64,000 nt of DNA, from assembly GCA_017311185.1 (NCBI GenBank), contig JAESUZ010001287.1:62001-126000 (forward strand), given 5' to 3'. Both the position numbers and the translations under genes were made by a program. Of this stretch, positions 13,050 to 28,439 are shown one piece after another; the stretch's first letter is position 1; every line of letters begins with the position of its first letter. The stretch comes from Proteles cristata cristata. Lineage: Eukaryota; Chordata; Mammalia; Carnivora; Hyaenidae. The notes beneath the pieces are model-generated. The model saw only the letters and a program-made list of their open reading frames with translations, was not told the DNA's origin and did no database searches.

Positions 13050-13103
13050 GCTGGGCAGTGCTAGGCAGGGCTAAGCAGCACTAGGCAGGGCTGGGCGGGG
13101 CTA
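13050..13103. repeat. Short tandem repeat with GGCAGGGCTA-like units
   Basis: The words GCTAGGCAGGGCT and CTAGGCAGGGCTGGGCGGGGC follow each other as imperfect units of 10 and 20 bases, just left of the candidate conserved element. Confidence 0.6.
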
Positions 13104-13149
13104 ATGTTGGATGAAGAGCATTTTTGCATAGTCAACTTCCTGCTTTAGA

Positions 13150-13560
13150 GCACCTCCCATAGTTTCGGCCCATTAACCCGAGCACAACAGCTTGATGAAT
13201 TAATGCTTATATAGGCACAGTTGGCAGCTTCTAATTAAATAATTATGGTTAAGCGTCTGCACAGAGGCTGTGCTGCACCCTAGAAAGGCAGCTGTCAGTT
13301 TCATTGGTCCTAAGACAGAGGAAGAGTTAATACTTAGCTCTAGATGTTACATACAAAGGGAAGTATATCGTATACAATATACGTACTGTGCAATATGAAG
13401 TTGCATTGTGCTTGTGCTAGCCCGTCCATTAGTGACGGGAGCAAACTGTTCCCCTGCAGCCTCTCAGCAACCCGACAAAGAAGAAAGCAATTATATGGTC
13501 AGCAGAGCAGAACGCGTTCAGAGCAATTTAAAGAGGACACAGTGTTAGATGGATGAGTCT
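13150..13560. promoter_or_regulatory. Candidate conserved non-coding element in the KCTD16 intron
   Basis: Repeat-free sequence with a composition unlike its surroundings. It has clustered homeodomain-type cores (TTCTAATTAAATAATTATGG near 13229), a TGCTTATATAGG motif near 13204, E-box-like GCAGCTGTC near 13288, and a short CpG-containing stretch near 13420-13450. It resembles a developmental enhancer. This is pattern-based inference without an alignment. Confidence 0.3.
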
Positions 13561-16249
<2,689 letters not shown>

Positions 16250-16557
16250 CTTGTCAAAGAGGGAGAAGGACGCTAACTTGTTAAAAAATGACCTTCTCTC
16301 TTACCCCAGTTTTTTTTTTCCCCAAGCAAGCAAAATTTAGAAAAGTCCACAGGTGAAGTGATGCTGCAAAAGTAGTTTAAACCCTGGCTGGTGGTGAGCT
16401 ATTACTTCATAGAATATAATCAACTCATCTCCATCCGATCTGCCCCAAGCTCAGTAGGCAAGGCAGGCCAAGTCCCCAGTTACTCAGAGGTCTGTCTGAA
16501 GGAAAAGAGAGAAAATTACTTCCTCAAACCCAGCATGAGTCAGAAAAAGAGACACCG

Positions 16558-16631
16558 CTGGAAAGAGGAGAGGGAGGGAGAGGGAGGGAGAGAAGAAGGG
16601 AGGGAGGGAGGGAGGAAGGAAGGAAGGAAGG
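16558..16631. repeat. (GGGA)n/(GGAA)n tract upstream of the KCTD16 exon
   Basis: GGGAGGGAGAGGGAGGG and AGGAAGGAAGGAAGG units. On the minus strand this is a long pyrimidine tract that could serve the acceptor at 16558. Confidence 0.9.
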
Positions 16632-17027
16632 GAAATATTATTTGACATAAGCAGCCTGGAACTACCGATTTCAGCCGTTCTTCAACTAAACCGTGGCTTC
16701 TTTCAAGCTATTTTGTGTCTACATGTTTACCCATATGCCTCTGTCCCCAGCAATTAGCATTAAAAATATTTGTATTTGTATTTCTGCCTTAAAAAGGAAT
16801 ACAAGATTTTCAACTTCCAAAAGGGGATTTTTCCTCCCTGCTGAACAGGAAAAGCAAGAAGTCTCGGAACTTACCTTAGTGAGGGCTGGAAACCCAGCTC
16901 CTGTGAAGAAATACCCATTTGCAAAGCAGTCAGAATCCACAGCCACCGTCTGGAGCTTGTCAAATCCCGAAGAGGTAAAGGACAGAGGTATCAATGAAAA
17001 GTGCAGGAGAGATGTGCTCTTAGAAAA

Positions 17028-17095
17028 TAATATTTATATATATATATAAATATGTATATAAATGCATATCTGTATGTATGTATATAGGTATGTAT
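17028..17095. repeat. (TA)n and (TATG)n microsatellite
   Basis: ATATATATATATAAATATG followed by GTATGTATGTATA. Confidence 0.85.
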
Positions 17096-17319
17096 TCACT
17101 CCCGATCTCAAGTTGAACCAAGTCACAAAAAAGTTAAAGCGTGATGAGAGGTGGTTGGGTTGAAGAAGCAAGGCAGGGGAAAATAGCCAGCCAAAGCCAC
17201 CCAGTAAAAAAAAAAAAAAGGTGGGGGGCAGGGGAAATCTTTAGAAAGAATCCTTAAAACAGAAGAGTTGCAAGAGGTACTGGGACTTCGAAGCTTTTCA
17301 GAAAGCCCAGAAGCAGAAA

Positions 17320-17860
17320 GACAGATGTGCCCCGCTGGGGTCCCAGGTAGCCGCCCCACCTGCCGGCAAGGGCAAACGGGCTCGCATGTTCGCAGGCAGG
17401 TGGGAGGCGCCGGGAGCGGCCGCGGGCCGCTGGAGCCCGGCCGCCGCAGCGCGCAGGGGCCGCGGGGGGCTCGGGCTCCGGCTTCTCCGGCTGGCGGCCG
17501 CGCTGGGTGGTTCCACAGTTCCCAGTGCAGTTCGGATGCTGTTGTCTCAGCAGTGCAGGCAAGATACCATCCAGGGAAATGACTATTACATCATCTTAAA
17601 GGAATACGGCTGGGAGAAAGCGGAGGCAGCTCGAGTCGAGTCGTCCTCGGTGACAGGTCGCCAGGGCTGCACGGGGACGCCGCGCACCGGCCGCCGCACG
17701 CGACTCGCAGGCTCCGGGCTCGGGGCGGGGACGCGGCGCCGCGCAACCGCTTCCCCGGGCGTCCGGTCGGCGAGTCTGGAGTTTGCAAGGGCCTTCGCCT
17801 TACCTTTTCTTCCTGCCTTTACACCTCCACCGCCACCACCATTCCCCAACCCAGCGGCGA
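17320..17860. promoter_or_regulatory. CpG island upstream of the KCTD16 coding exon
   Basis: The stretch is strikingly G+C rich and full of CpG in an otherwise AT-rich region (for example GGGAGCGGCCGCGGGCCGC near 17412 and GGGCTCGGGGCGGGGACGC near 17717), with several GC-box-like GGGCGGG-type motifs. It ends in a run of CCACCGCCACCACC. Open frames on both strands here are by-products of the GC richness and show no recognisable protein. The position, about 1.2 kb upstream of the KCTD16 start codon, suggests a promoter active on the minus strand. Confidence 0.7.
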
Positions 17861-18420
17861 CATAAACACAAGTGATTATGCATTTGAAAATCCACAAACA
17901 AATCTTTGCACATGCACTGAATTTCTACTGAAGGACAAATTTCCCCTGTAAAGCTTTTTTTTTTTTTAAAGAAAAAAAGAAACCACACCAAATGAACCCC
18001 AATATTCAAGGTACAACGTGGCTTTTCTTTAAAATCAAAGGGGATTAAGCCGTGTCCTCACTCAGATCCCCTCTGTTTTCCCTCTTCTCCATCCTCCCCC
18101 CCCCCAGCACGAATAAATAAATACAATCTCTCTGGAATTGTAGCTGCTCATTCGAAAGAATGCACAAGGCACTGATAACCCTCAGAAAGCCCACAGTTTA
18201 CATCAGTAAGTCATTATCTTAGCTTACCTGTAAGAAGTTGTTCTCCGCAACCTTTTTCTGGGGCTGTTTCTTTCCTGAGCATCTCTTCGGACATCCCCTG
18301 CCCCCTCCCAACTCATCCCAAGAGGACTTCAGGGGAAGACACGCCCGGCTAAGAGACATTTTACTCCTGTCCCAGAGGGCTTCCTTAAGTGCATCATTAT
18401 AGTTTCAGGAAGGCATTTCC

Positions 18421-20221
18421 AGGGCAACCTAATCGACTAACAAAGTGCTTCCAGTTGATCCTGCCAGTCAATAATGGCCCAGCCAACAGTTTACAGTAAG
18501 TCGGCCATTTCTCCTTTAAAATGCCAGTGTTTTAGGGTTTACAATCCTAATCAGAATACAGTGTTTCATCTATGAATAATATATGGGAGGCAAATCCATC
18601 TCAAATCATTGCTATCTTAAAAAAAAAAAAAGAAAACAAAAAATGGAGACAAAAGTATGAATTAAATACATTTTAAGGGATCATGTGTTTATTGCCAACT
18701 CTTGTCCTGACCCACGAAGTAGCTTAAAGATAGACTCAGCAGCAGGATAAATTAATTTCTAGTTTAACAATATTTTCTCTCAATAAGTATCAGGTTAGTG
18801 AACACATTCAGAGTATTAGCTAACACCCCAACACCTGATTATATTTGACTTTGTTCCTTTAACTAATGTATTAACCTGTTCTGCCCTCAATCATTGGGAT
18901 TTTATGCTGGACCAAGCAGGGAAAAGTTTACTATTTGATGCGCTTGTACCGCCATCTAGTGTCCATAAGCTATAAGTGCATATCTGCAATTGACCACTTA
19001 CCTGAGCCAGAGGTTAGATTTTTTTTCTCTTTATTTTAAAGTTTTTCTACTGGTTTAAGCATTATTAGACACACACTGTTCACCATGATGACAAAATAAG
19101 AATTTAGTTGCCAACAGAACAAGGGAAAAAATGAGTCTGAGTCTATGCCCATTAAGTACTGGGTTTGTCCTAGTAAAAAATAAACAAATGCTTCATTTCA
19201 GTTCTAACAGAAAAGGCCAGTACACCACCACAATACTTTCGGACACTGGACATTAAAATATTCTGGGGACAGCTTGACAGTAAATGGGGAACCGGAATGA
19301 GAAAAACCATAGCCTTTTAAAGCTCAAAGGAACTTGAGAAATAGAATTACCATCTCAGAGATACAGAATCTGAGCACCAGAGAGAGAGAATGTCCACAAG
19401 GTCACACAGGTGGGGAGTAGCAGGGTGGAGTTTAGACTATTTCCCAGTCAGTATGACCAGTGTCCTTTTTTAAACTGCATGTATTCTAGAATAAGGATGG
19501 AATGGAGGCAAATACAGAAGACAAGAATTCCAAGACTACACATTTGGAAAAAAGTGGCAAGCCATTTGAAAGAATTTTCAAGAGTAAGCTAAATTGCAAA
19601 TCTAAAAGATCTAACAATTTAAATAAGAGGACTCTGAATTTAAAAATTGAGGAGTTCTGTTCATTGCTCTGGGTTTCAAAGGTTAGGCTATTTTTTGAGA
19701 CAAGTAGTTTTTTACCTTTTTTGGATAATGGACTGTCTGGAGAATCTTAAGAAATCTAGAAGATAAATAAACAAGCCTAGAAGTTTTCATTCAATGGCAG
19801 GGGCAGAGCCTCTCAGGAAGGTCCGAATAAAGAGAGGAACCAGGGAGCAATGTGGACAGAGACTGACATTCAGAACTCCTTGAATTTTGACAGTGAACCT
19901 TCTTTTTGAAATGAGATTACATACACACTCACACAGACACACTCTGAGGACTGAAAACATAAAACAGTCACCAGATAACCTTCACCTCATTACCCATGAT
20001 TGGACCGCATCACCTGAGAGGCACTCTGAATTCGTATTGTTTAATAAATACTGTAAATGTCCTATGCTTTGCACAGTTGTATTGCTTTATATTTTGGAGC
20101 TTCAAATGTTAATTAATGATGTTAAACTGTTAGAAACACATGCCTGTTTTGTTAACCCTCATTAGGTATATTTACTTTTCAATCCACCTAGAGCCTCCAG
20201 AAATCAAGAGTGCCTGGGTAT
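18421..20221. other. Unique sequence in the large KCTD16 5' intron
   Basis: No named repeat seen. The lack of SINEs and LINEs from 9.6 kb to 20.2 kb (apart from one LTR) contrasts with the rest of the window. Confidence 0.55.
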
Positions 20222-20235
20222 CTCTCTCACCTTTT

Positions 20236-20455
20236 TTTTTTTATATATATTTTTATTTATTTCTATGAGAGAGAGAGAGAGAGACAGCTTGAGCAGGGGA
20301 GGGTCCTAGAGAGAGGGAGTCACAGACTGAAACAGGCTCCAGGCTCTGAGCTGGCAGTCAGCACAGAGCCCGACGCGGGGCTCGAACCCACGAATCGCGA
20401 GATCATGACCCAAGCGAAAGTCGGACGCTTAACCGACTAAGCCACCCAGGTGCCC
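20236..20455 (-). mobile_element. CAN-SINE, young felid type
   Basis: Near-consensus body with CGACGCGGGGCTCGAACCCA and intact CpGs. Target duplication CTCTCTCACCTTTT at 20222 and 20456. Confidence 0.95.
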
Positions 20456-20469
20456 CTCTCTCACCTTTT

Positions 20470-21790
20470 GAGAGGTCAGGGGTTTGGCTCCAGATTGGCC
20501 TGAAGCCTACTCAAGCTGAGGTCTGCAGGCCCCAGGTTAACATCTGATGCATACATGTTCTTGCTCCTTTAGGCTAGGGGATGCAAACAAATGAGAAGTG
20601 AGATTAAAGAGATAATGGGCTTGAAGGCAACAAAGCAATACACTATATAAAGAGATTTAAATAGCACTGGAGTAAGCGCCTGTTTCTCAGAGAGGCTGTC
20701 AGGGAGCCCAGCTGCTTGGTGCCTTAGCAAGAGGCAAGAAGCCAAGTCTAGGCTCTGGGCGTATTCCTGTCCGTGTCAGCAGATAACACAGCTAGTATTA
20801 TTGTTCTCTTCTGGCAGCTCTCCGCCGAAACATTGTGAGATGCCACTACTGGGCCCAAAGGCCGAACACACAGCAACAGATTTCTCTTAGGCAAGAGCAA
20901 GCAAGAATGTTTCATCCTGTTCTTTGTAATATTCGAGACTACAGCACATCCAGATACACCATGGGTAAACTGAGGAGCTAATAAAACGTAGCTTCACCTC
21001 TGTTCCCTGTCCCCTACCTTCACACACCCCCATAGCTGAATGTTGAAGAGGATATTCTCAAAAGGACAATTTTAAGTTGGGAGTAATGTGTTTACTTCCC
21101 CACATCCTTACCTTCTAACATATCCTTGAGTTTCTTCTCCCTTCGAGAAGAGATCACTTTTATGCTGACTGCCTTTGCTATCAGGGAGGGAGTGATCTTA
21201 TAAACTTATACTGAAATGCTGTGTGCTTATTGTGTTACATGCCTCAAGGACTCCTGCATTATCGTCATCACATAATAGCTACTGGTTACGGAGGGCCAGC
21301 CATCAAGAGCTCACAAAGGACATTGTCCCTCTTCCAGCTCTGCCTGATGGCTGTGGAACATCAGACAAGAGGCTCAGTGTCTCTGAGCCACGATAAAACG
21401 AAGATAAGAAGACTTGCCTCCAAGGTGTGTTGTGCAAATGAAATACTATGATGCACCTAAGACCCCTAGCACGTTCTCCGGCTCTAGGTGTGTGCTTACT
21501 AAGTACCAGGAATGTACCTGGTAGTGGCAGAAATAACTGCATTTGCTGTTGTTAGACTCAGGTTGAGGCATAAAGAAGTTACAAAAGATGTCCAAAGAAA
21601 TTCAGTTCTACTTCCAAAATCTTTGCTCTTCTTACGATGCAGGTGTAAGTAAGGATCCTGCTTGTTATATATACTTGTATTAATAATGAGGGGATTTCAG
21701 GATTTGCTGGGGGAGATGGGGTTGGCCGTATGAGGAACTGGAAATAGTACCACAGTGGTTAAAAATGAAAATGCCACTATCTTCTGCCAT
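20470..21790. other. Unique intronic sequence
   Basis: Nothing firm; a faint MIR-like stretch may lie near 21345-21495. Confidence 0.5.
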
Positions 21791-21794
21791 ACAA

Positions 21795-21965
21795 GGCTAC
21801 ATTTGTGGTACACTTTCATTCATGCCACATTAAGCGCCTATGTTGTGTCCAGCACAGGACTAAGTACTCAAGATACAAAGCTGAATTTGATAGAATCTCT
21901 GAACTTAAACACATACAAACCCACAGTCATATTCAAAATCACACCAATGGAAGACAAAGTTTAAA
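21795..21965 (-). mobile_element. L2 3' end
   Basis: Reverse-complement L2 terminus: TTAAGCGCCTATGTTGTGTC, CAGGACTAAGTACTCAAGAT. Confidence 0.5.
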
Positions 21966-22039
21966 ACATCCTAGATTCTTGAGCACTGCTCCTTATTTGT
22001 AGAAAGACGCCTACAGCTGTATTCAGCTTTGGGTGCTAC

Positions 22040-22140
22040 ATAGTTCACATGTGTTTTGGACAAACCACTTAACCTCAGGGTGGCCTCTGCTTCCATGTCC
22101 ATAAAATGAACCTGTCTCCCTTTATAGCGGTACTGTGACT
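22040..22140 (+). mobile_element. Possible MIR fragment
   Basis: MIR-like core: GACAAACCACTTAACCTCAG, TCCATGTCCATAAAATGAAC. Confidence 0.4.
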
Positions 22141-24904
22141 GATGGCAAAGTGAAGGTAAAATATAGTTGCCGTATCTTCCGAGACATACCAGGCAGTAAT
22201 TCGCTATGGAAGAAACAGAGGAAGAAGGCAGCAAACCTTCTGTTGCTGTGTGTTAATATAACACCTTGCAAGAACAAATTCGGATTAGATGCGCATAATC
22301 TTAAAGTTGGAAAAGGAAACGGTTTGCAGTTACCCACTGCAGCCTCGGATCCACCTACGAGGTTTACGTAACAGCGAACGTTCAGTCTAAGTCATTTCTG
22401 TTCATCTCTCCTGAAAACACTCTTGAACTACACTCTCATAAAATATGTGTATAACAACTAAAGCTGTTCATATCACCATGATGCCTCTGAATGGAAGTCC
22501 ACAGAATACACTTCTTCCAAGGGAACCGTCCTTTTAAGACCTGGGCTTTTAAAATTTGTTATGCTGATCTAAACAGAAAGTACAGCTATTCAAGTATGAA
22601 GGTGGCGTTACTGACTATATTAGCAAGGTCTAAGGCTTTTTATGCGTGCATGTGCAGTAGGTGTGGGTGGGTAGTCACCTGGTAGGTTTCCCTTCAAAAC
22701 TAGGAAGCTTTTCTGGGACACATGGTCAAAGTTGGGAGCGCACAATTTGGCCACAGAGTTGAGTAAAGCCAACCCATGCATATATACTTTGAAAGTGTGA
22801 TCTCAGCAGCGTGGAATATAGAGTGGGTGAGAGATGAGGGGGGAGATAGAATTAGCTGCCCAACTGCCAAGCAATTAATGCGAGCAAATACACAAGCAAT
22901 ATTCTAGAAATAGCTATAAAAAACAAAAGATGTCTATTCTTGCCTCCCTCTACAGTCCTTTTCCTAGCAGTCTGCCTACCCATGCTGTATTATTTGCTGT
23001 ATGATGCTTGTTACATATGTTTTATTGCACATGACAACTTAGTCTTTATTATGTTTGCAGTACATTATACAATATATCTTTTGGTGAAGGAGTAGAGTAT
23101 TTTGTAGGCCAGTAACTGTCAACCTTTTATCTCCTACCCAGGAAACCCATTTTTCAAATGACATCTTTGTCATCATTCCAAAATATGCAACAAATGCAAA
23201 CAGTCAAAACAGAACAAACTTAGGTCTTAAGTTCAAAAGCAGTTATTAAAAAAAAAAAACAATCAGTCAGAAATGGCAATAATATGTCCCTAGTCTCTAG
23301 AAGGCATTTTTATTTTTTCTGGATAGTTTTATACATGCACAAATGGAAGTTATTAACCCCTCTACAGCAACTTGCAGGGAATAAAGCTTGAAAATCTTGG
23401 TTACAATGGAAAAGAGCAGGTGTTCAGATCAGGCAGATCTAGGTTTGAAAGAGGTACCTACCAGCTCTAGGATCATGAGCTAATTGCTGTACCTCTCCCA
23501 GGATATTCTCCTCATGTATATATTAGAAATCAAAATATCTACTCTGCAGGATTGATGGGATTCGAGATAATGTGCTGGAAGTGCTTGGAAGATAGCAAAT
23601 GTTTAATAAGTAATGGGCAGTGTGGTTATATTTATGTTGGGGCTCAGTCACCTCCTGTGCACCTCTTCTCTCCACTCCCTGCACATACCCCATGGGTCTC
23701 TTTAAATGAGTGGATGGAAGGATACCACATTAATCATTAACGCTGGTAATGTGACTGATCCGTTTTCTGAAAGTCTGCTTCTTCCTTCAAGCAGGGGAAC
23801 AGAAGAAAGGAGAGCGATTCCGCAACTCCATGCACATTTGTCCTTGGAGATGGACAATTAGTTCATTTAAAAACATACTCTCCTGCCTTCGTAAGTAGAT
23901 ATGCTTCTCTAAGGACGATGAATGGAGGAAAGCAAATGAACAGGCTGGCGCATTCAAAATATCTCACATCACTTGATCGTGATTCAGCACAGCCACTTTG
24001 GTGTAGCACTTGTTTGTAGAAGGCATTTTTCACAACTAAATCCAAACATGTCATTCTCACAGGTTGAAATGAATCTTGCCGGTGGCATCTGCCCATGGGG
24101 CACAGTAGGAGGACAGAAGGACAAAGACCAACTAACAAATGGAAAGATTTAGTTCAAGGAACAAAATGGAATTGCTTTATTAGAAGATTTGAGAAGTGGA
24201 AGCTGGAGATTTCATGGATGCCCTGAAATACCACTTAGTATCCAGAGCACTTTTTTCCTTGCCTTTTGAGTTATTTGCAAGAAATCCATGGGGCCAGGGA
24301 TCATTTGTCATTCATCTTTCTATCCCCCAACCAGTAGCACAGGAGCTCTTATTCTGAAGGTGCTCACTACTATAGTTGTTGAATTTAACTGCAGGAGAAA
24401 GAATGCATCCTCCTGTCAGCCTAAGAAAATGATAGGTAAAGAAGTCAGCAGGGTCACATTGGAACAAGCTGTTGGTTGGGAAAATGTGGCTGCTGATTTC
24501 AGTTTATTTGTCAAAACACTGAGTTCTCCAGGCTAGGAGGGACCTTTTCATTTGGTCAAGTGCCAGAGAAATCAACTGGCTGCAAAGAAAACAGCCTTGC
24601 TGAACTCACCATTGCAAACGGATCATGCACATACCCAGTATGGAGTCAAACTGGAAGGAAGAAAGAAGAGCCATTAAAAGAAGTACCCCAACAAGAAGAG
24701 TAGATGACAAAGTTTCCAGTTTCAAATTTTCATTGATGCCAATTTCTTAAAATACCCATGTCTGTGCCTGCGGCCAAACACATGAATAAAATGAACAAAT
24801 AAAACCTACCTTGACTACCAGACATCTTCACATACATGATCTCTTTCAATTCCTGCAGCAATCTTGACAGCAATCCCAACTGTCAGCATTGAAGGGAGAA
24901 TTAA
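22141..24904. other. Mostly unique intronic sequence
   Basis: Only a MIR at 23420-23635 was recognised. Confidence 0.5.
23420..23635 (+). mobile_element. MIR element
   Basis: MIR words in order: AGATCTAGGTTTGAAAG, ATCATGAGCTAATTGCTGTA, ATTGATGGGATTCGAGATAA, AGCAAATGTTTAATAAG. Confidence 0.65.
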
Positions 24905-24920
24905 AAGAACCTCCAAGAGG

Positions 24921-25136
24921 GGCGCCTGGGCGGCTCAGTCGGTTACGCATCAGACTCTTGATTTTGGCTCAGGTCATGATCTCACAGTTTGTGAGTTCAA
25001 GCTCTGCATCGGTATCTGCACTGACAGTGTGGAGCCTGCATGGGATACTGTCTGCAATTCTCTCTGCCCTTCCTCTGCTTTCTGTCTGTCTCTTTCTCAA
25101 AATAAATACAAGTAAACTTTTAAAAAATTAAAAAAA
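24921..25136 (+). mobile_element. CAN-SINE, full length
   Basis: Head GGCGCCTGGGCGGCTCAGTC, body, A-rich tail. Target duplication AGANCCTCCAAGAGG at 24906 and 25137. Confidence 0.95.
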
Positions 25137-25334
25137 AGAGCCTCCAAGAGGTTGAATTATTAACAACAGGTCACACCAAGACTGTCTAATCCCAAAGCCC
25201 TCCTTTTAACTACACCAGGCTTACCCAGCCATATAGATCTTTTTACTACATATCTTAAATATATGCCCAATATTTGGATTTGGCATCTCACAGAGCAACA
25301 ACACATCCCTAGCACAGATTACCACTATACTGCA

Positions 25335-25435
25335 ATTCTGGTTCCACGCTGGCCACAGAGTAAGTGCTCCATAAGTATTTGTCCAAGGTTTGTTAGAGTT
25401 ATGAAGTGAATGACTGAATACATAAATCATGAATG
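25335..25435 (+). mobile_element. L2 3' end
   Basis: L2 terminus: GCCACAGAGTAAGTGCTCCA, TAAGTATTTGTCC, ending GAATGACTGAATACAT. Confidence 0.5.
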
Positions 25436-25439
25436 AATG

Positions 25440-28184
25440 GACAAACTACCAACTGGAACACAAGTATCCAGAAATTTTAGCCAGAAACAGCAAGAGCCTG
25501 ATCTAATGTGGCATGTCTAATTTTCTTTACTTCAGAAATGTTGGTTCCAAATGGGAGAATGATTTCAGAGATGAAAAATAAAAAGTTTGTATCTCAGCAT
25601 TCAAGAATTAGCCCTTCATGAATCCAAAAGGATGAGTAATACACATTTATGTGTTTATGTTCCAGAATTTAGAAGATTTTAGAACTAAGAAACTGCTTTT
25701 GGGATAAGACTCTTCCCCAGAACAATAAAAAAAATGTAAGTGCCTAGATGCTAGACAAACATGATTTACTTTAAAAAAAAAAAAAAACTGGAAAAGATAC
25801 AAGGTAACTCTAATCCAGCTATTTTATGTGTCAGTCATTCTGCTTCCTTCCCAAAAATGTGTGTGGAGTGGACTGTGGTGTGGAAAGACCTGGTAGTGGT
25901 TGACCTATACATACACACGTACTGGGCACACAATTCAAGTGTGAGTTGGGAAACATCACTCTTTGCAGCAGAATGCAGACTCGCACATTTCTGCCAAAGA
26001 AATTTTATGTTACCTTTATAGACAATGATCCGAGCCTCAAGCACATCTCATCATTACCCTCGGGTCTCTTGAAATGACAGGCTGGTTTGCAATGTGTGGT
26101 TCCAATGGCTGCCAGAGGATTTCAGGTAATTGTTTGAAAAGGAGCCAGTCTCATATATCTTTGTCAGAAATCTGGTTGCCACTCATCAGGAAAAAGAATG
26201 CCTAGGAACAAATGGAGTGACACAAAAAGAGATTTATGTATCTGATAGAAACTGGTTCCAACCTGGTGTCTCTTGACCAGCGCTTTTGAATCTTTCATAT
26301 ATTTAAATGAGATTTTGAAAGTGGTTACATACATGTATGTTGTTGAAGTGCCATTATAGTGGACACAGAGGCTAAGATGGGATATCAGATAAAATAAATG
26401 GGATAGCGGAAAAAATAATAAAGTAAGATGAAAAATTATATAAATAGGCTATGGATGGAGAAGCGATGGAGTCCTTATTTTCACCAAAGAGAGTAAGCAA
26501 ATGCACTCCTTATAGTGCCAGTTTGCCTATGGATATTTATGCCTATAAGTGTAAAGAAAGAAAGAAACTGCCCAATGAAAGTGACCAATAGAGTCTAGGT
26601 TGAGAACGTCACAATAATAACCCCGTCCTCCCAGAAAAGTTCACCCGCAAAGCCACTGGCGAATCAGAGCCAACACAGAGATCTTCTCCAGACACCATAT
26701 TGGTAACAATAGCTGAGATTGAAGGAGTTCAACAAAAGAAGCTTTAAACTCCTTGAAAATCCCTCTCCTACTTCGTGTCATTTATCTTCATTCATTTACT
26801 CAAATATTTACATATCTATTTGTACAAAGAACTATGTTAGACACTGTAGAAGAGGAAGATTAATCAGGCATGAGTCTTCCCCTCAGCAAGCTGACAACCC
26901 AGCAGAGCAAAACAAAGGAAAGCCCTACAGCTCTAATGCGGAGGCTGATTACTACAACATTGAGGAGGCAGTGGTTGCTGTTGAAAAACTTGGAAGAATT
27001 TCCATGGAAGAGGCACAGAGTGAACCAGGATGAAGCCATTGTTTGAAACTCTAAAGAACATCATGCCTAGCACAAAGTGTCCATTAATAAATTATGGATG
27101 GACTAAAGGAAGTGCCACCTTGCATCTCTACACATTTATGGGGCACTCATTTAGAATGCATTTAGAACTGCCCCAAACTGGGCTGATTCATTAGAATCCT
27201 GACGATCTCAGAAATATTTTATATGTGGATATAAATGGATGCCCAATACAGCACTAGACCCTACAGCTAATTTATATTTGGTTCTCATCCAATGAGGACT
27301 CATAGCCATCTGTGGGGCCTTTTCCAATCATTTATTTACTCCACCAGGTCTCTCTTTCAGCCATTGCTTTTGTGCCAATGGACACTGTTTAAAGATGGCA
27401 GACAAAAAGTGTACAAGTAATAGTGCTGATGATTCTACAAGGCATCAAGGAAGGTTCTGGATGGCAGCTGGTAGGCCTCACTGCAGTAGCTCCAAGTGTC
27501 TCCAATAAGATAGTAGAAGAAACTCACAGCGGCAGACAGATATTGCCTGGGAGAAACCCTCTGACATTCTGCAGAGCAGCATAAGTCTCACTTCAGCCTG
27601 GAAAGATTGGCTAACAACAGTATTGAGGCTAAAAAGAAGAAATGATAGGCTAGAGGCATATCACAACTTTGGGAGACTTGAAGAGAAAGAAGGGCAATTG
27701 CAAAAGTTACAACAGCTGCACATCCCCATGGTCTAATGCCGGAGTAATCACAAAGAGCACCAATTTAACTAATATGACCATTTCCAAGAGCAGGTTTCCA
27801 CAATAAACGGGATATGCCTGTAGTTAAAACTGAGGGGTGGAGGCGGAGAAGGATTCAAAACACTACTTCTATTTCAGATACCCCAGTGCTCTGTAATTAA
27901 GGATATCCCGAGGGTTTGGAAAAGTAGACTGTCTGTACACAATAGCAGTTCTTTAAGGCAAGTGTGTAACTCAGAGGAGATCTAATAAAAGAATGAGTGA
28001 CTTTTGTTCAGCACAAAAGGACAACCTCAGAGTAATTTTGGCTACCTTTCATTACTGCAAAAAAAGTTCACATGACTTATTAACCTAGCATTCACAACTT
28101 TAGGGTGGAAAGGGAAAGAAACTGACAAAGGAACATGGAAACAAAATTTAAGCACTAAAAACAATTATTTCCGACATAGGGAAG
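25440..28184. other. Mostly unique intronic sequence
   Basis: Two L2-like fragments (26790-26905 and an L2-like terminus near 27060-27105) and otherwise nothing recognised. Confidence 0.5.
26790..26905 (-). mobile_element. Possible L2 3' end
   Basis: Reverse-complement L2 terminus: TCATTCATTTACTCAAATAT, AACTATGTTAGACACTGTAG. Confidence 0.45.
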
Positions 28185-28420
28185 CATTAGGGCATTGTGG
28201 TTAAACGTGTGGGCTTTGGGACCGAGCCATTCTGGAGCTGCATCCCAGCTCCATCATTTATCATTTGGTATAATTACATTACCTCTCGAGCCACAGTTTT
28301 CTCATCTGTAAAATGGGTAATAATTGTCATTCCTTATTAGACATTTTGTGAGGACTAAGTAAGAGAATAGTATGGAGTACTTACTTCGTCACCCAAACCC
28401 ATAGTGAGTGCTCAAGAAAT
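28185..28420 (+). mobile_element. MIR element, nearly full length
   Basis: MIR words in order: GGCATTGTGGTTAAACGTGT, GGGCTTTGGGACCGAGCCAT, CAGTTTTCTCATCTGTAAAA, TTGTGAGGACTAAGTAAGAG, CATAGTGAGTGCTCAAGAAA. Confidence 0.85.
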
Positions 28421-28439
28421 GTAGCCTTTCTTAATGTTC

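Larger units (their letters stand above)
16876..18420 (-). promoter_or_regulatory. KCTD16: Candidate internal promoter and 5'UTR exon cluster of KCTD16
   Basis: Minus-strand splice donors with near-consensus sequence occur at three places upstream of the coding exon: AAG|GTAAGTT (exon edge 16875/16876), AAG|GTAAGG (17804/17805) and CAG|GTAAGC (18228/18229). They lie around a GC-rich island at about 17.3-17.85 kb. This arrangement suits an alternative first exon that splices to 16249 or 16557. No transcript evidence is available here, so exon starts cannot be set. Confidence 0.4.

Noticed and set aside
17254..17897. Overlapping long open frames on both strands in the GC-rich island (up to 159 codons)
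   Set aside because: They follow from the scarcity of stop codons in GC-rich DNA. Their Arg/Pro/Ala/Gly-rich translations resemble no known protein and frames overlap on both strands.
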